This document shows, piece after piece, positions 35,085 to 47,086 of a stretch of DNA of 64,000 nucleotides. The stretch lies in the NCBI GenBank assembly GCA_011800805.1, contig MPNW01000013.1, positions 38,473 through 102,472 on the forward strand, given 5' to 3'. This stretch comes from Hirudo medicinalis (lineage: Eukaryota > Annelida > Clitellata > Hirudinida > Hirudinidae). Position numbers and translations under genes: made by a program. The notes below the pieces were generated by a model. That model did not search any database, had not been told where the DNA came from, and worked only from the letters and a program-made list of their open reading frames with translations. Every line of letters begins with the position of its first letter. The first letter of the stretch is position 1.

Positions 35085-37908
35085 ATGATTTTTTGGATTC
35101 AAATTTTGTTTCTAGCCTACCTAAAATTAGTTTCAGGTTAGTAGAACATTTCTGTAAATGTATTTAATTAAATAATAATGATTGTATTTAATCGATAATT
35201 TGTGGTTAATTGCATGAAAATAAATATTGATTGTTTTCGACTAAAGTGGTTTAAAGTGGTCCTTTAGGCTCACCGGCAGATCACCTGCTGTACTATACTA
35301 GAACTTAGAAATATTTTAAAACATGCATTATCTTAGCCAATCTTAGCCAACCTATTTAAAAATACGGAAACTGTCAATCTGCATTAAAATTACGGAATTC
35401 ATTATTTATGATAAAATACTCAGACACGCCTATAAACCCAAGGTGAATCGGCTTGGACCACTTTGCCAAAGGTGCAGTTCAATGGCTTGACCAAAATATC
35501 CATAGCAAGACTTCCTTTGTGTCTCAAAATTTGCCTCTACATTGAGTGGTGCAACGTTGTTTCTTATGACAGTGAGGCAACTTTACCATGTGAGATCCAA
35601 ACTAATTCTGCTGGTGTGCAAAAGAGTAAGGAAACGAAAGATTCAGTCACCAGTTACGTTGTGGATAGATACAAACTAACCTCAGGTTAATATTGAACGT
35701 TCTTCTTTTTTTTTTTAAATGAAACGGATTTAATTAAACGAGACTGGTGTAGGTTTTAGCCCCGTTTGGATTTTAGCCCCCTTTGGCAATTTAAAATATT
35801 GTGTCCCCTCAGTAACGGCTAGTGGTGCCCCACGAGTTATAAATCCAAGTTTTGTTACGACACTATTTATTTTCTTTAATTTTACCTATTAATACCTATG
35901 ATTATTCCTATAATTACATTTGCAGAAAATGCGTATATTTATCAAATTCATTCTCTGCAATCATTATTTACTTCAAAACTGTCACATTTTACAGGTTTTT
36001 AAGGTTCAGTAATTTTTAAATGTGGAGTTGGACAGCCCAAATTTGTAGTAAAGGAGTTTTTGAGAATAAGAAAGAGAATCAAAATCATAAATTAAAAAAT
36101 TCATTTTGGTGCCAATCATTATAAAAATAAATAAATTATAACTTACAACTTAAACACTGGAAAACTAAAAACTAGAAGATTTCAAAAGGTAACAACGATT
36201 CACTTATTAAGTAGATCCACAGGTCAAGAAATATTGTATTTTTTATCATACAATTTGTTGACGCTTTGTAAACATTTATCGCCCAGGGCAACTGCCTCCT
36301 CTCCCCTAGACTCCCACCTTACGCTGAGGCCACTCTTAAAACTTTATTTCTTTATACAACATTCAAATACCATATCTTTTAATTTTATTCAAGTCATTTA
36401 TTATTAAACGGTTGTTATTCGTATTGCAGGTAAAATATGCTGGAAAGAAGTACTCGATAAAACTGCCAAGGGATTGATTTCGAGCTCAATACATGATCTT
36501 TTTGAATGCCTTCTATTTTGCATCGGGATAGAAATTTGCGATGTTGTAATCTTTGACCCCAAGTCTCATCCCTCCTGCTGGGTTCGTGAAGGCCTTTCAG
36601 GGTCCGTAAAGGAGGAAGATTTGATTCCAATGGAGGGGTCTGTTGTTTATTTGCTCGACAAATCCTGCATTCTTCCAGAAGGCTTGAATGTGAGTCAAAG
36701 TCGACCCAAAAAAGAAATTTATGCCCCTAAAAGTGGTGAGAATCCGATAAACACAACACTTGAGTTTCTGTGGTGATATTGTTAGACATCATTTAAGCAG
36801 AACAAACTGCTTGCATGCCTTTGCTTAGAATCACCTAAATCTTATAGAGAAATCACTAAAAAATGTTTAAAAATTCATGGGGGCGTCTTACACAAGGGGA
36901 AACTCGTATGTAGCAACTTCGGTTTTTTTTCGAAGTTGGACCCCTAAACATGTAATAAAATATGAAAGTATTATATTTTATTAACCAGTAGATCAATTTG
37001 TGAGTGTCTGGTTGAAACGAGGGTGGATCGACCAACCCTAATGTATACATCACCTGCTAATTTATATTTTAGTTAAAGAGTCAATTCACAATATTAACAT
37101 CGCGCTTCTTTAATCCTTAAATTGATACTAGTTAATTATTATAGATTAAATTTTAGACTAACAACTTGCTTTAAAGCACAAGGTGAATCAGCTTGGACCA
37201 CTGTGCCAAAAGTACACTTCATTGGCTTAACCAAAATATCTGAAACCAGACTTTATGTTTGCCTGAGAATCTGTCTTTACATCGAGTGGTGCAACGTTGT
37301 TTCATACGACACTGAGGCAACGTTACCATGTGAGATCCAAACTTATTCCGTAGGTGTGGAGGAAAGTAAGGAAACGAAAGATTCAGTCACCAGTTACGTT
37401 TTGGATAGATATAACCTAGCCACAAGTGAGGCTGAACATTTTCCAAAATATATTGACCAAATTTATATTTTGCATCCTGAAATACAAATCAAGCATTACA
37501 TATTTTAATTTTATTCAAGTATTTATTAATTTATTTTTAAAAGATTTTGTTGACTATTTCGTTGCAGGCAAAACATGTTGGAAAGAAGTACCCAATAAAA
37601 CGGCAAAGGGTTTCATATCGAGCTCATTGCGTGATCCTTACAAATGCCTTCTATATTGCATCGCAATAGATGTTTGCGAGGCATTGGTCTATGATCCAAA
37701 CTCCAAAACCCCCTGCTGGTTTCAAGAAGGCCTTTCGGGTTCCACAAACGAGGAAGATTTGATTCCCATGGAAGGGTCTATTGTTTATTTGCTCGACAGA
37801 TCCTGCGTTCTTCCAGAGGGCATCACTATTGGCCAAATTGGCCCTACAGTGGTAAACGGTACCGCTAAAAGTGATGAGAATCTGATAAAGCCATCTCTTG
37901 GGTTGTAA
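35085..37908 (+). CDS. PAN5: secreted four-domain PAN/apple-like protein (A-B-A-B)
   Basis: Exons 35085-35136, 35443-35685, 36430-36735, 37183-37425 and 37568-37908; about 394 aa. The signal peptide has drifted (MIFWIQILFLAYLKLVSG) and uses a GT donor. The A1-B1 intron is 744 nt instead of about 65-160 because of inserted sequence. B1 ends AAAAGTG|gtgaga; the A2 donor is ACAA|gtgagg. Where B1 has the donor GGTGAG, the terminal B2 exon reads GATGAG, so it is not spliced and runs to the stop. Cys patterns are complete in all four domains. Confidence 0.82.
35735..36360. mobile_element. Insertion of unknown origin in PAN5 intron 2
   Basis: About 600 bp absent from the matching introns of PAN3, PAN4 and PAN9. 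It includes C-rich stretches (tttggattttagcccc, ctcccctagactcccacc) unlike the local AT-rich introns. I see no open frame, terminal repeat or clear target duplication. Confidence 0.5.
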
Positions 37909-38217
37909 CCTTTCTGACGGAGAGGTTATTTTGGACTGGCTAAAATTGGGTCATAAATTGTTTTAGCGAAAAGAACTTGAAGACATTTTTGAATAAAATT
38001 ATTTTATAAATAATGATGTTTACATAAATGTGTTTAAAAATAAATTTATATCTGATTGAATTTGATTTTTGTGCTTCAACACAATAAATAATAAATAAAA
38101 TAAGTGTGTAGGTTCATTAAAGAATGTATTAAGTCTAGATGTCTCCTTGTAATAAATCTAAATCTGGTTGCTTAATCAATAGCATCTCTTAACTAACACT
38201 TCTAAACATTAAACAGC
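37909..38217. other. PAN5 3' flank
   Basis: The 3' UTR includes AATAAA near 38040, as after PAN2, PAN3 and PAN4. Nothing else is seen. Confidence 0.5.
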
Positions 38218-38458
38218 TAAAAAGTGCTGGACTGTAAACGCAAGAACAAATCTTAAATCAAACATCAGCCATCAGTCAAATCAGAAACAATATCAGAAAA
38301 TATCTTGACTATCAAAAAATAAAGTAGAATAATTTGCGAACAATTTGAACAATTTGGAACTAAATTGAGATAAGAATAAATCGTAAAAAAAAGGGGAAGA
38401 TTCGGTTGGTAACAGTTAAGAATTTAACATAAATTAATTTTTTGTTAACGTCAATTGC

Positions 38459-38545
38459 ATAGCTAAATGATTAGGACGATGATCCCCAACGGGATTCGAA
38501 TCCGTGCAGCCATAGTGAGAGGCGTTAGTCTCAACCATTAGATCC
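38459..38545 (-). repeat. tRNA-derived SINE copy 2
   Basis: The minus strand reads gggatctaatggttgagac ... ggattcgaatcccgttgggg, an A-box-like and B-box-like pair about 50 bp apart. It shares its 3' part with 19905-19990. It is not a complete cloverleaf. Confidence 0.6.
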
Positions 38546-38790
38546 CGTGCGGGAACGCAAGTAAGAATTTAGAGAAGTCAAGTTTACTGTTACAGCAGCG
38601 GATCTTAGAGAAGGAGGTAGAGGTTACAATGTCATCTGGCAATGAGTTCCAGACTGAGGCTATTGGAAAGAAGAAGTATTTGCTTGCGTTTAATAGTAAA
38701 CGAGAATGTCTAAGAATAGTGTAGAGAATGGTCTCATTTTTTAGGTGTAGCCTCTCGTACCAGAATAGGAGGCTGGATGGTTACTGTTTA
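38546..38790 (-). mobile_element. LINE reverse-transcriptase C-terminal fragment
   Basis: The minus strand translates to RLLLNASKYFFF, then VWNSLPDDIVTSTS, then LDFSKFL. The WNSLPDD motif followed by a short helix marks the C-terminal end of many Jockey/CR1-like LINE RTs. The fragment is truncated at both ends. Confidence 0.7.
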
Positions 38791-39541
38791 TAAGGTTCTT
38801 CTTCATATATCCATGCAGGATTTTGTTGGTACAACTTGGTGCTATCAAAGAGGATGATCTAATTACTTGTTCGATAGATCTTGCTTGAAACCAGTATTGT
38901 TAAAAAATATATTTAAGTTAAGGTAATTTTTCCTGGCAAATTCATTACAACTTGGTTTCTCTCATAATAAATAATTTTGAGTTGAAAACCTTCAAATATA
39001 ATTTAAAAATGCCACTCTGGCTATTTTATTATCTGAATTGAATTTCCACGTTTCTCTATTGATTACATGTAATGTCTCCATAAAATGTATTTTGATCAAA
39101 ATATTGCTGGTTAAATAATAACTGCAGTCCTGGTCATAATCAATATGACAGAAAGAAGATTTATTTGATAATGTTGATGGCTTTATCCAGATGTATATGA
39201 TTGTCCCTAGGCTCAAAGAATTTATGTTTTAAAAGTCATAATTTTTTATGTACATCAAGGCAGCAGATTTTTTCGAATGCCCTCAAGATGGTCTCTGACA
39301 GATTGTGTCTTGAGAAGACGGATGACAACATCTTTAATGATGCTCTTTATCAGTGAAACTATATTTAGTTAAATATTTGAAATAATATAATATATTATTA
39401 TTATTATAATGTAATATTATATAAATTTTGTTGAATTGTTATTTTATTTTTTAAATTCAGGAATTTTTTGATGTGCTGGACTGCAATTTGAAAGATCATC
39501 AATTTATTTGTTAGTCCATTTACGCTTGGCTCAGCGATTTC

Positions 39542-39548
39542 TATAAAT
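39542..39548 (+). promoter_or_regulatory. TATA box of the 39.6-kb decayed copy
   Basis: ctataaatgcagtaaattcatttcac keeps the shared promoter, so the copy may still be transcribed. Confidence 0.5.
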
Positions 39549-39616
39549 GCAGTAAATTCATTTCACTAGGAAGAAATAACTCATTCTTCTAACATTGTAA
39601 ATTATAGATGTTGAAG

Positions 39617-40320
39617 ATGATTCTTTGGCTTACAATTTTGTCTCTATCTTATATCGAATTATCTGCAGGAAAGTAGGATATTTTTTAAATATTGATGGTT
39701 GTAACGGTTACGTATTCAGGAAATACTAATTTATTTCTGATAGTGAGTTAATTACCTGAAAATGTCCAACTCAGTAGGTGATGTGATTTAGACATCCTTT
39801 AAGTTGAGCAAACTGCATGATCGTTCGATGCCAAAGCTTAATTCCATTTTAATAAGAATGGTTAAATAATAAAGATATAATAATTAAATCGTAATTGCTT
39901 AATTCGTTAATTATATAAAAATTCGTTTGAAATCGAAAGGTGATTCGTCTTGGATCACCTTGCCAAAGGTACACTTCAATGGCTTGACCAAACTATCTTT
40001 AACTAGACTCGATGCGTGTCTGCAAATCTGCCTTTACATCGAGTGGTGCAACGTTGTTTCTTACGACAGTGAGGCAACTTTACCATGTGAGATCCAAACT
40101 TTTTCCTTTGGTGTGGAGGAGAGTCAGAAAACGAAAGATTCAGTCACCAATTACATGGTAGATAGATAAAAACTAGCCACAGGTTAATATTGAAACGTTT
40201 ACAAAATATGATGCTCAAATTTATATTTTGTATCCTGAAATAAAATTCAAGTATTGGGTGTAAAGTGGCCCTAACATGGAAAATGGTGCCCTAAATGTGA
40301 TGAGAATACTGCAGGGTTGT
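39617..40320 (+). pseudogene. Recently broken PAN-like gene (nonsense and lost B exon)
   Basis: The signal-peptide exon is 39617-39668 and the A exon 39940-40182, still exactly 243 nt. The first donor reads GCAG|gaaagt instead of gttagt or gctagt. The A exon has one nonsense change: TAA where paralogues have a Tyr codon just after VVDR. Exon B is missing except for its tail (about 40263-40320: aatgtgatgagaat ... gggttgtaacc). Everything else in exon A, including the four Cys, is intact, so the loss is recent. Confidence 0.85.
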
Positions 40321-40689
40321 AACCTTAAGGGAGGTCATTGTGGACTAGCTAAAATCGAATCTTATATTTTTTAGTGAAATGTACTTGAAGACATTCTTGA
40401 ATGAAATTATGTTATAAATAATTATGATTAATATTAACAAAGCTTCAAAATAAACTCATATTCAATTGAATTTCTATTTTTTTGGCTTTATTGTTTTGAG
40501 TCTGCATTTGATGTGTTATCCAGTCTTCAAGGCAAAAATGAACTGCACTTTTTCATTAAAATGATATTTTATTTTCTTGATTTTAGCAATATGTACCAAT
40601 AATCATTTTTATTAAATTCTTACTTGCTCGAAATAGCAACCAAAAAAGAAATTACAGATTGATCAATAAAAAATGGGAATAAAAACCTC

Positions 40690-42605
40690 TTTAAAATAAA
40701 TAAATGAACCAAAAGACAAATTGTTTAATCTTGGAAATTTGGCTCCAATTTGGAAGTTTGATCATCCATCATCATTGACAAATTGTGTTTACTCCTGCAA
40801 ATGAAGTTTGAGTTTTTATTTGTCTTGACGAAGAAAGATTGTTCTTGCCATAAACATTCAGTTGCCTGTTTGACAAATTGACATTGAGTAATTTAAATAA
40901 ACATTTCCAGCAAAGGGTAATCTGTTCGGCCAAGGAGAGCCTTAGACAACGTGAGGTTCTTTACATACTGAAAATGTTTTAATTATTAAATTTAAAAACT
41001 TAAATGTAATTTTAGATTAAATCATGAACACTAATCAAGTGTTGCATCTCATTGTAGTTCTTTTCCTCAATCAGTACGCACTAGTAACCGGTAAGAAATG
41101 CTTGATTATGAACTGGGTCGAGAGATTTATTTTCGATCCCCATCTAAAAATTTACAAGTTAAATATTAAAAAATAAAGTACCAAATCGAAATTTTTTATT
41201 TTTTATTAATAAAAGAGAAAAAATTCTTATTTAAATTGTTAGGTGAATCTACTTGGACGGTTGTGCCGAAGGTCCAACTTACAGGTCTGACCCAAGTGTC
41301 GGAATTTGATTTGGATGGATGCCTAGAGGTTTGTATCTATGTTGAAACGTGCAATATAGTTTCATTCGATGTTGAGACCGACCCCCCGTGCTGGATCCAA
41401 GTGAATTCCACTGCGTTGGAAAAGAATCCAGTTCCGAAAAATTCTGTCACCACTTATTTGTTCGAGAGAGGAGACTTCTTAACTGGTGAGTGATTAAAAG
41501 TTGATACCTAAGCTTTGAAATCAATTAAACACGAATTAGTTTTTAAAACATTCTAGTTAGCCTTGGTGATGGACACCAATGCTAGTAACGAATATTGATA
41601 ATATTTTCATTTTTATTAATATTACTAGATTGTTTTTTTTTATTTATTAATTACTTTAAATAAATTATTTTTAAAAATTGCAGGAAAAACGTGTTGGACC
41701 GTGGTAGAAGGAAAAACGGCCAAAGGTCTCTTAGGAGGCTCAACTAAAAATGTTTATCTATGTTTCTTATACTGCGTTGTTTTGGAGACCTGTGATGTCG
41801 TGGCCTTTGATGAGAAGTCTAGATCGAATTGCTGGTACAGTTTCGGTCTCCTGGGTTCAATAAAGGAGGAAGACTTGATCCCTATGCCAGGCTCTGTCAC
41901 GTACATGTTGGATAGGTCTTGCATGAAATCTGAGGGCTTAGAAAGTTAGAATTTGAATGAAGTTTGAATAAAACTGAAAAGTTCTAAGAAGAAAGCAAAG
42001 CTGTCCTTAGATAAACCAAACAATTCGTTTCATTTCTTGGAGTAAATTTAAACTCTTCAAAATGTATTTCAATAAAAACAAAACTAAAATATTAGAAAAT
42101 ATGGTTGGCGATCTGGATTTAAAAAAAATCTAAAATGCATTTCATTCCTATCATCCCGTTTGTCCCTGATTATTCAGTTAATCAATTGAGGGTAACGCTC
42201 TACTGCGTTTAAGAAGTAAATTTTTAGGGACATTCATACTAATGGACAGTTAACTATACAGAACCGACATACGTCATTCGAGTATTGATCGTTTCTTATT
42301 ATTTGTATAGATGTTGTTGTTGAGAAGAGAAACAACATAAAATCAGTTACTAACCTGACCATATGCTGCCCTAACATTTGCTAAAGAATATAGTTATAGT
42401 GCATCTTTAGATGAATTCCAAATCATAAAAAATAATTCTGGCCACTTATGAGCAGGATTGGACAATATTTAGAGGTCTTCCAAAAAAACAAAGTTTCAGT
42501 TTCTAGAGATAATCAAATTTAGCGGTGACTTACATTCTCTAAAGCTTATTTGTATTTGCACCAATTACAAGAAACAAAATTGTATTAAAAGCACTTTGTC
42601 TTTAA
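40690..42605 (+). repeat. Tandem duplication unit 1 (contains PAN6)
   Basis: This unit matches 42606-44480 at an offset of about 1.92 kb, including noncoding sequence such as aatcttggaaatttggctcc and cattcctatcatcccgtttg. Start codons lie exactly 1920 bp apart. Confidence 0.88.
41024..41949 (+). CDS. PAN6: secreted two-domain PAN-like protein, second subfamily
   Basis: Exons 41024-41090, 41243-41485 and 41684-41949; about 191 aa; all GT-AG, phase 1. The signal peptide differs from the main subfamily (MNTNQVLHLIVVLFLNQYALVTG). Domain A reads WTVVPKVQLTGLTQVS ... CNIVSFDVETDPPCWIQ, with PCWIQ where the others have PCEIQ. Domain B reads GKTCWTVVEGKTAKGLL ... SNCWYSFGLLGSIKEEDLI ... MLDRSC and keeps six Cys. 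It ends shortly after the last Cys, without the polar tail of PAN2-5. Confidence 0.88.
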
Positions 42606-44480
42606 AATAAAGAAATGAACCACAAAGACAAATTGTTTAATCTTGGAAATTTGGCTCCAATTTGGAAGTTTAATCGTCCATAATCATTGACAAATTGTGT
42701 TTACTCCTGCAAATGAAGTTTGAGTTTTTACTTGCCTTGACGAAGAAAGATTGTTCTAGTCAAAAACATTCAGTTGCCTGTTTGACAAATTGACATTGAG
42801 TTATTTAAATAAACATTTGCAATAAAGGGTATAATAAGCTCGGCCAAGGAGAGCCTCAGACAACGTGAGGTTGAGTTCTTTATATCCTGAAAATGTTTTT
42901 AATTATTAAATTTACAAAGTTAAATGCAATTTTAGATTAAATCATGAACACTAATCAAGTGTTGCATCTCATTGTAATTCTTTTCCTAAATCAGTACGCA
43001 CTAGTGACCGGTAAGAAATGCTTGATTATGAACTGGGTCGAGAGCTTTATTTTCGTTCCCAATTTAATAATTTACAAGTTAAATATTAAAAAATACTAAA
43101 TCGAAATGTTTATTTTTTGTTATTTTATTTTGATTAATAAAAGAGAAAAAAAATTCTTATTTAAATTGTTAGGTGAATCTGCTTGGACAGTTGTGCCGAA
43201 GGTCCAACTTACAGGTTTGACCCAAGTGTCGGAATTTGATTTGGATGGATGCTTCATAGTTTGTGTCTACGTTGAAACGTGCAACATAGTTTCATTCGAT
43301 GTTGAGACCGACCCCCCGTGCTGGATCCAAGTAAATTCCACTGCGGTAGAAAAGAATCCAGTTCCGAAAGATTCTGTCACCACTTATTTGTTCGAGAGAG
43401 GAGACTTCGTTCGTGGTGAGTGATTAAAAGTTGATACCCTTAAGCTTTAAAATCAATTAAACACGAATTAGTTTTTAAAACATTCTAGTTAGCCTTGGCG
43501 ATAGACACCACTGCTAATGACGGTTATTGATAATATTTTAATTTTTATTAATGTTACTAGATTGTTTGTTTTTTTATTAATTACTTTAAATACAACATTT
43601 TTAAAAATTACAGGAAAAAAATGTTGGAACATGATAGAAGGAAAAACCGCCAAAGGTCTCTTGGTCTCCCCAAATACGGATAACTATTTATGTTTCTTAT
43701 TCTGCATCGTTATAGAGACTTGTGAGGCTGTAGCCTTTGATATGAAATCTAAATCGAATTGCTGGTACAGTTTCGGTCTCCTGGGTTCAATAAAGGAGGA
43801 AGACTTGATCCCTGTGCCAGACTCTGTCACGTACATGCTGGATAGGTCTTGCATGAAATCTGAGGGCTTAGAAAGTTAGAATTTGAATGAAGTTTGAATA
43901 AAAAATGAAAAGTTCTAGGATGAAGGCAAAGCTGTCCTTAGATGAACCAAATAATTCGTTTCATTTCATAGAATGTATTTAAACTCTTTAAAATGTATTT
44001 GAATAAAAACAAAAATAAAATATTAGAAAATACGGCTGTCGATCTGGATTTTAAAAAATCTAAAATGCATTTCATTCCTATCATCCCGTTTGTCCCTGAT
44101 TATTCAGTTAATCAATTGAGGATAACTCTCTACTGCGTTTAAGAAATAATTTTTTTGGATAGCATATATAAGTATATATAACTATATAAATCGATATACT
44201 TCGTTCGAGCATTTATCGCTTATTATTATTGTATAGATGTTGTTGAGATGAGAAACAACATAAAATCAATTATTAACTTGACCGTACACATCCCTAATAT
44301 TTGCTAAAGAATGTAGTTTATAGTTACATTCCAACTTTAGATGAGTTCCAACACATAAACAATTAATTCTGGCCACGTTAGAATAGGATTTGACAATATT
44401 CAGATGTCGTTCCACGAAACTTCAGTTTCCCGAGGTAATCAAATTCAGCGTTGGCCTACATTCTCTAAAGCTTATTTGTA
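42606..44480 (+). repeat. Tandem duplication unit 2 (contains PAN7)
   Basis: Second copy of the 1.92-kb unit. Similarity fades just after acattctctaaagcttatttgta. Confidence 0.88.
42944..43879 (+). CDS. PAN7: secreted two-domain PAN-like protein, twin of PAN6
   Basis: Exons 42944-43010, 43173-43415 and 43614-43879; about 191 aa. The signal peptide matches PAN6 except one position. Differences cluster in the helix of domain A (CFIVCVYVE vs CLEVCIYVE) and in the loop of domain B (VSPNTDNYLCFLFCIVIETCEAV vs GGSTKNVYLCFLYCVVLETCDVV). The framework and the introns are nearly identical. The upstream in-frame ATG at 43106 is intronic. Confidence 0.88.
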
Positions 44481-44925
44481 ACAAAATAGATATATGTATT
44501 ATTATTTTGAATTTAAATTATATATTATTATATAAATCTATTTTGTTATCTATGTAATGTCTATGTTAGTCTTTATAATTATAGAACCAAAATTGTGGTT
44601 GAAATGCCGAAAACCTGAATTCTTAGTTAATGGTTTTAAGACATCATCATTTTTATCATTTGAAAATTTGTGACTGGCGGATTGCTAAACATCGATTAGA
44701 CAGAAGATAAATGGCACTGGGAAGACATAAATTTAAGTTTTACAAAAAAAAATAATGTCTTATGACTTTGCTGCTGAATTTAATAGGTTAATAAAGCTTT
44801 ATTTATTTATTTATTTTAATTAATTTATTTATTTATCCGATCGAAGGGATTTTTATAATATATATTATAAAATATATTAAAAAAATATTGAAGTAAAAGT
44901 TTATTACAGGTGAGGAGATATCGCC
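44481..44925. other. Spacer before PAN8
   Basis: Very AT-rich, with a near-palindromic ataatt/tatatta region around 44490-44570. No coding signal is seen. Confidence 0.5.
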
Positions 44926-45779
44926 ATGAAAGTGTTGTTCCTTCTCACAGTCTTGCTTCTCATGGGTCTTGTGCACGTGAAAAGTTGGAATAAGAAATAC
45001 TTGGAAATATATATTCAATAATTATTTTAAACAATTATTTTAAATATTTACAAAAACATTAATGAAAATGAGACAAATTATGAAATAATATCACATTGTT
45101 CAATCATTTGTGATATTAAATGATATTAAAACATGTTGAATTTAATCACAATTACTAATAGTAAATAATTAGTAAATAACAAATAAAAATTCATTCTACT
45201 TGAAAGCTGAATCAGCATGGACCAAATACCCAGGACTCCAAGTCATCGGTCTGACGCAAATCTCGGAGAAAGAGCTGTTAGGCTGTATCCAGATTTGCAT
45301 TTACATCGACAAGTGCAGAGTCTTTTCCTTCTACTCTGACGATGAGCTTCCCTGCTGGATTCAGACGAACTTCACCGAAATGAAGGAAAGTTCAGTCAAA
45401 AAGGATTCAGTGACAACTTACGTAATGGACAAAACCGGTTCCTTTTCCGGTATTTCAATATAAATAAAAATATTGATATAATGAAATATAAGACTTCAAC
45501 TTAAATCCATTCAAATAAATCGCAGGAGAGACTTGCTGGACTCGAAAAAATGGGACAATTGGCAAAGGTCTCGTGGCTTCCACTACTCACAATCTACCTT
45601 ACTGCATACTGTATTGCCTAGGCCTACAGGTCTGCGATGTTATTTCATTTGATTCTAAATCCAGAAATAACTGCTGGTACCACATGGGAATAATTGGTTC
45701 TATGAAAGATGATGACTTTCTTCCAATGGAGGGAGTCCAAACCTACAAGCTTGATATGCCTTGCCTTTACTCAGTGTAG
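44926..45779 (+). CDS. PAN8: divergent secreted two-domain PAN-like protein
   Basis: Exons 44926-44983 (tentative donor AAAA|gttgga), 45207-45449 and 45526-45779; about 184 aa. The signal peptide is MKVLFLLTVLLLMGLVHV. Domain A is 243 nt like all others but reads CIQICIYIDKCRVFSFYSDDELPCWIQ. Domain B reads GETCWTRKNGTIGKGLV ... CILYCLGLQVCDVISFD ... NCWYHMGIIGSMKDDDFLP ... LDMPC, so all six Cys are kept. It is the most divergent intact copy and may approach the ancestral form. Confidence 0.8.
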
Positions 45780-45864
45780 ATCAGCAAACTCAGGATTGAA
45801 AAACAATTATTATGAAGTTAAAGACAAAATAAATTTTAACCAGAATATTGATGGGAGACCAGGC

Positions 45865-45935
45865 AGGCGCCTCTGATGCTATGCAAATGGCGCATTGCAA
45901 ATTTACTATTATTATTATTATTATTATTATTATTA
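45865..45935 (+). repeat. Dispersed repeat copy 2 with (ATT)n tail
   Basis: Core gcctctgatgctatgcaaatggcgcatt as in 16841-16893, followed by a pure (ATT)n tail. Confidence 0.65.
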
Positions 45936-46069
45936 TCCTTAAATCTCATTGAAAAGTGGTTGTTATTGAAATTTCGTAATAAAGATATTAGTATTCAAGT
46001 CATTTATTTTTTTAAATTTATAATTTATAAAATTTATAATTGTTCAAACTCTAAATATCACGGAACTTA

Positions 46070-46950
46070 GAAAATCCGATAAAAGCAGTGTTGATAAGAT
46101 ATTTGGATATTTTCAATTTATTAATGATCAGTGATACACATGATGCTGATCCTGATGGAGATGTAACATTGCATGTCCTTGCATGACAGTAATACCGAAT
46201 TTTCGTTCTAATGCGATGGAAACTTTAGGTAAAATTTCTTTAGTGGAAAATTAGGTTAAATACATAAGAATTCAACATGTATCTCTGAGGATCAAACCTC
46301 AATAAATAATATTTAGTTTAATTAAATTTTTTTTTTGTTTCAATAATTTACGACTTTGGAAGAACATTTTAGTAGCTGTGCCCTCACCCGCCAAAGAGTT
46401 CTAGAGATCCTCCCCTGTCTGAGGAGTCACATTTGGACATCTTTGTGCGTTTGTTTCTCTATTGTCTACATAAGTACCTAAATCGTACCTATCGAATTTT
46501 TGGACAGAACATTGATGCTCTGGTCATCATTTTGATGACGAATGAATAGAAGTTTGAGGATTGATTTGATAATGTTGATGGCTTTATACAGATGTCTTTG
46601 ATTGTAGGCTGACAGAAGTCAAGTTTTTAAAGTCATAATTTCATTTGGGCATTTACAGCATCAAGACAGATGATTTTGAATGATAGTTTCTGACAGATTT
46701 TGCCTTACCAACGTTAACGATGCTTTTCGTCAGTAACAGTCTATTAATATATTATTATATGCTATAATTAATTAGCATTAGTATTTGCTTATTGAAAATT
46801 ATATACATGTATATTTCATAAAATCTCTGAATTTTTTATATTTCAAATATTTCAGTTCTTATAGAAAATGAAAGCGCTTGACCACCATGCTGCACCACCA
46901 CATCAATTTATTGGATCATCAATTTATTTTCGATTTTTGCCTGCCACTAC
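46070..46950. other. Spacer before PAN9
   Basis: Contains the shared upstream block (tttctgacagattttgcctt at about 46685) but no coding frame. Confidence 0.55.
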
Positions 46951-46956
46951 AATCGC

Positions 46957-46963
46957 TATAAAT
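46957..46963 (+). promoter_or_regulatory. TATA box of PAN9
   Basis: cgctataaatgcattcacttcac corresponds to the PAN4 and PAN5 element. A probable 5'UTR donor is at about 47001 (accg|gtttgaa), with an acceptor 11 bases before the ATG. Confidence 0.6.
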
Positions 46964-47086
46964 GCATTCACTTCACAGAGCAAAATAGTCTCGACACCGG
47001 TTTGAATTTGTTATTTTATAAATTAATTCAAATGATATTTTAAAAACTATTGGTTATTCTAAATTCGTAAATTCCAGATTTCAAGG

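Larger units (their letters stand above)
38218..38905 (+). pseudogene. Decayed PAN-like B exon split by retroelement insertion
   Basis: The beginning of a B exon (aaaaagtgctggactgta, reading KKCWTV) is at 38218-38245. Its end (WYNLGAIKEDDLI, then a shifted frame reading LFDRSCLKP) is at about 38825-38905. Between them lie a tRNA-derived repeat and a LINE fragment on the minus strand. The residues resemble PAN6/PAN7. No matching A exon is recognisable to the left. Confidence 0.75.

Noticed and set aside
38459..38545. Functional tRNA gene
   Set aside because: A- and B-box-like strings are present, but acceptor and anticodon stems do not pair. It looks like a SINE head.
39617..39668. Evidence for general use of GA-AG introns
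   Set aside because: This gene also carries a nonsense codon and has lost exon B, so its gaaagt donor is better read as decay. Only FTP1 remains as a weak case.
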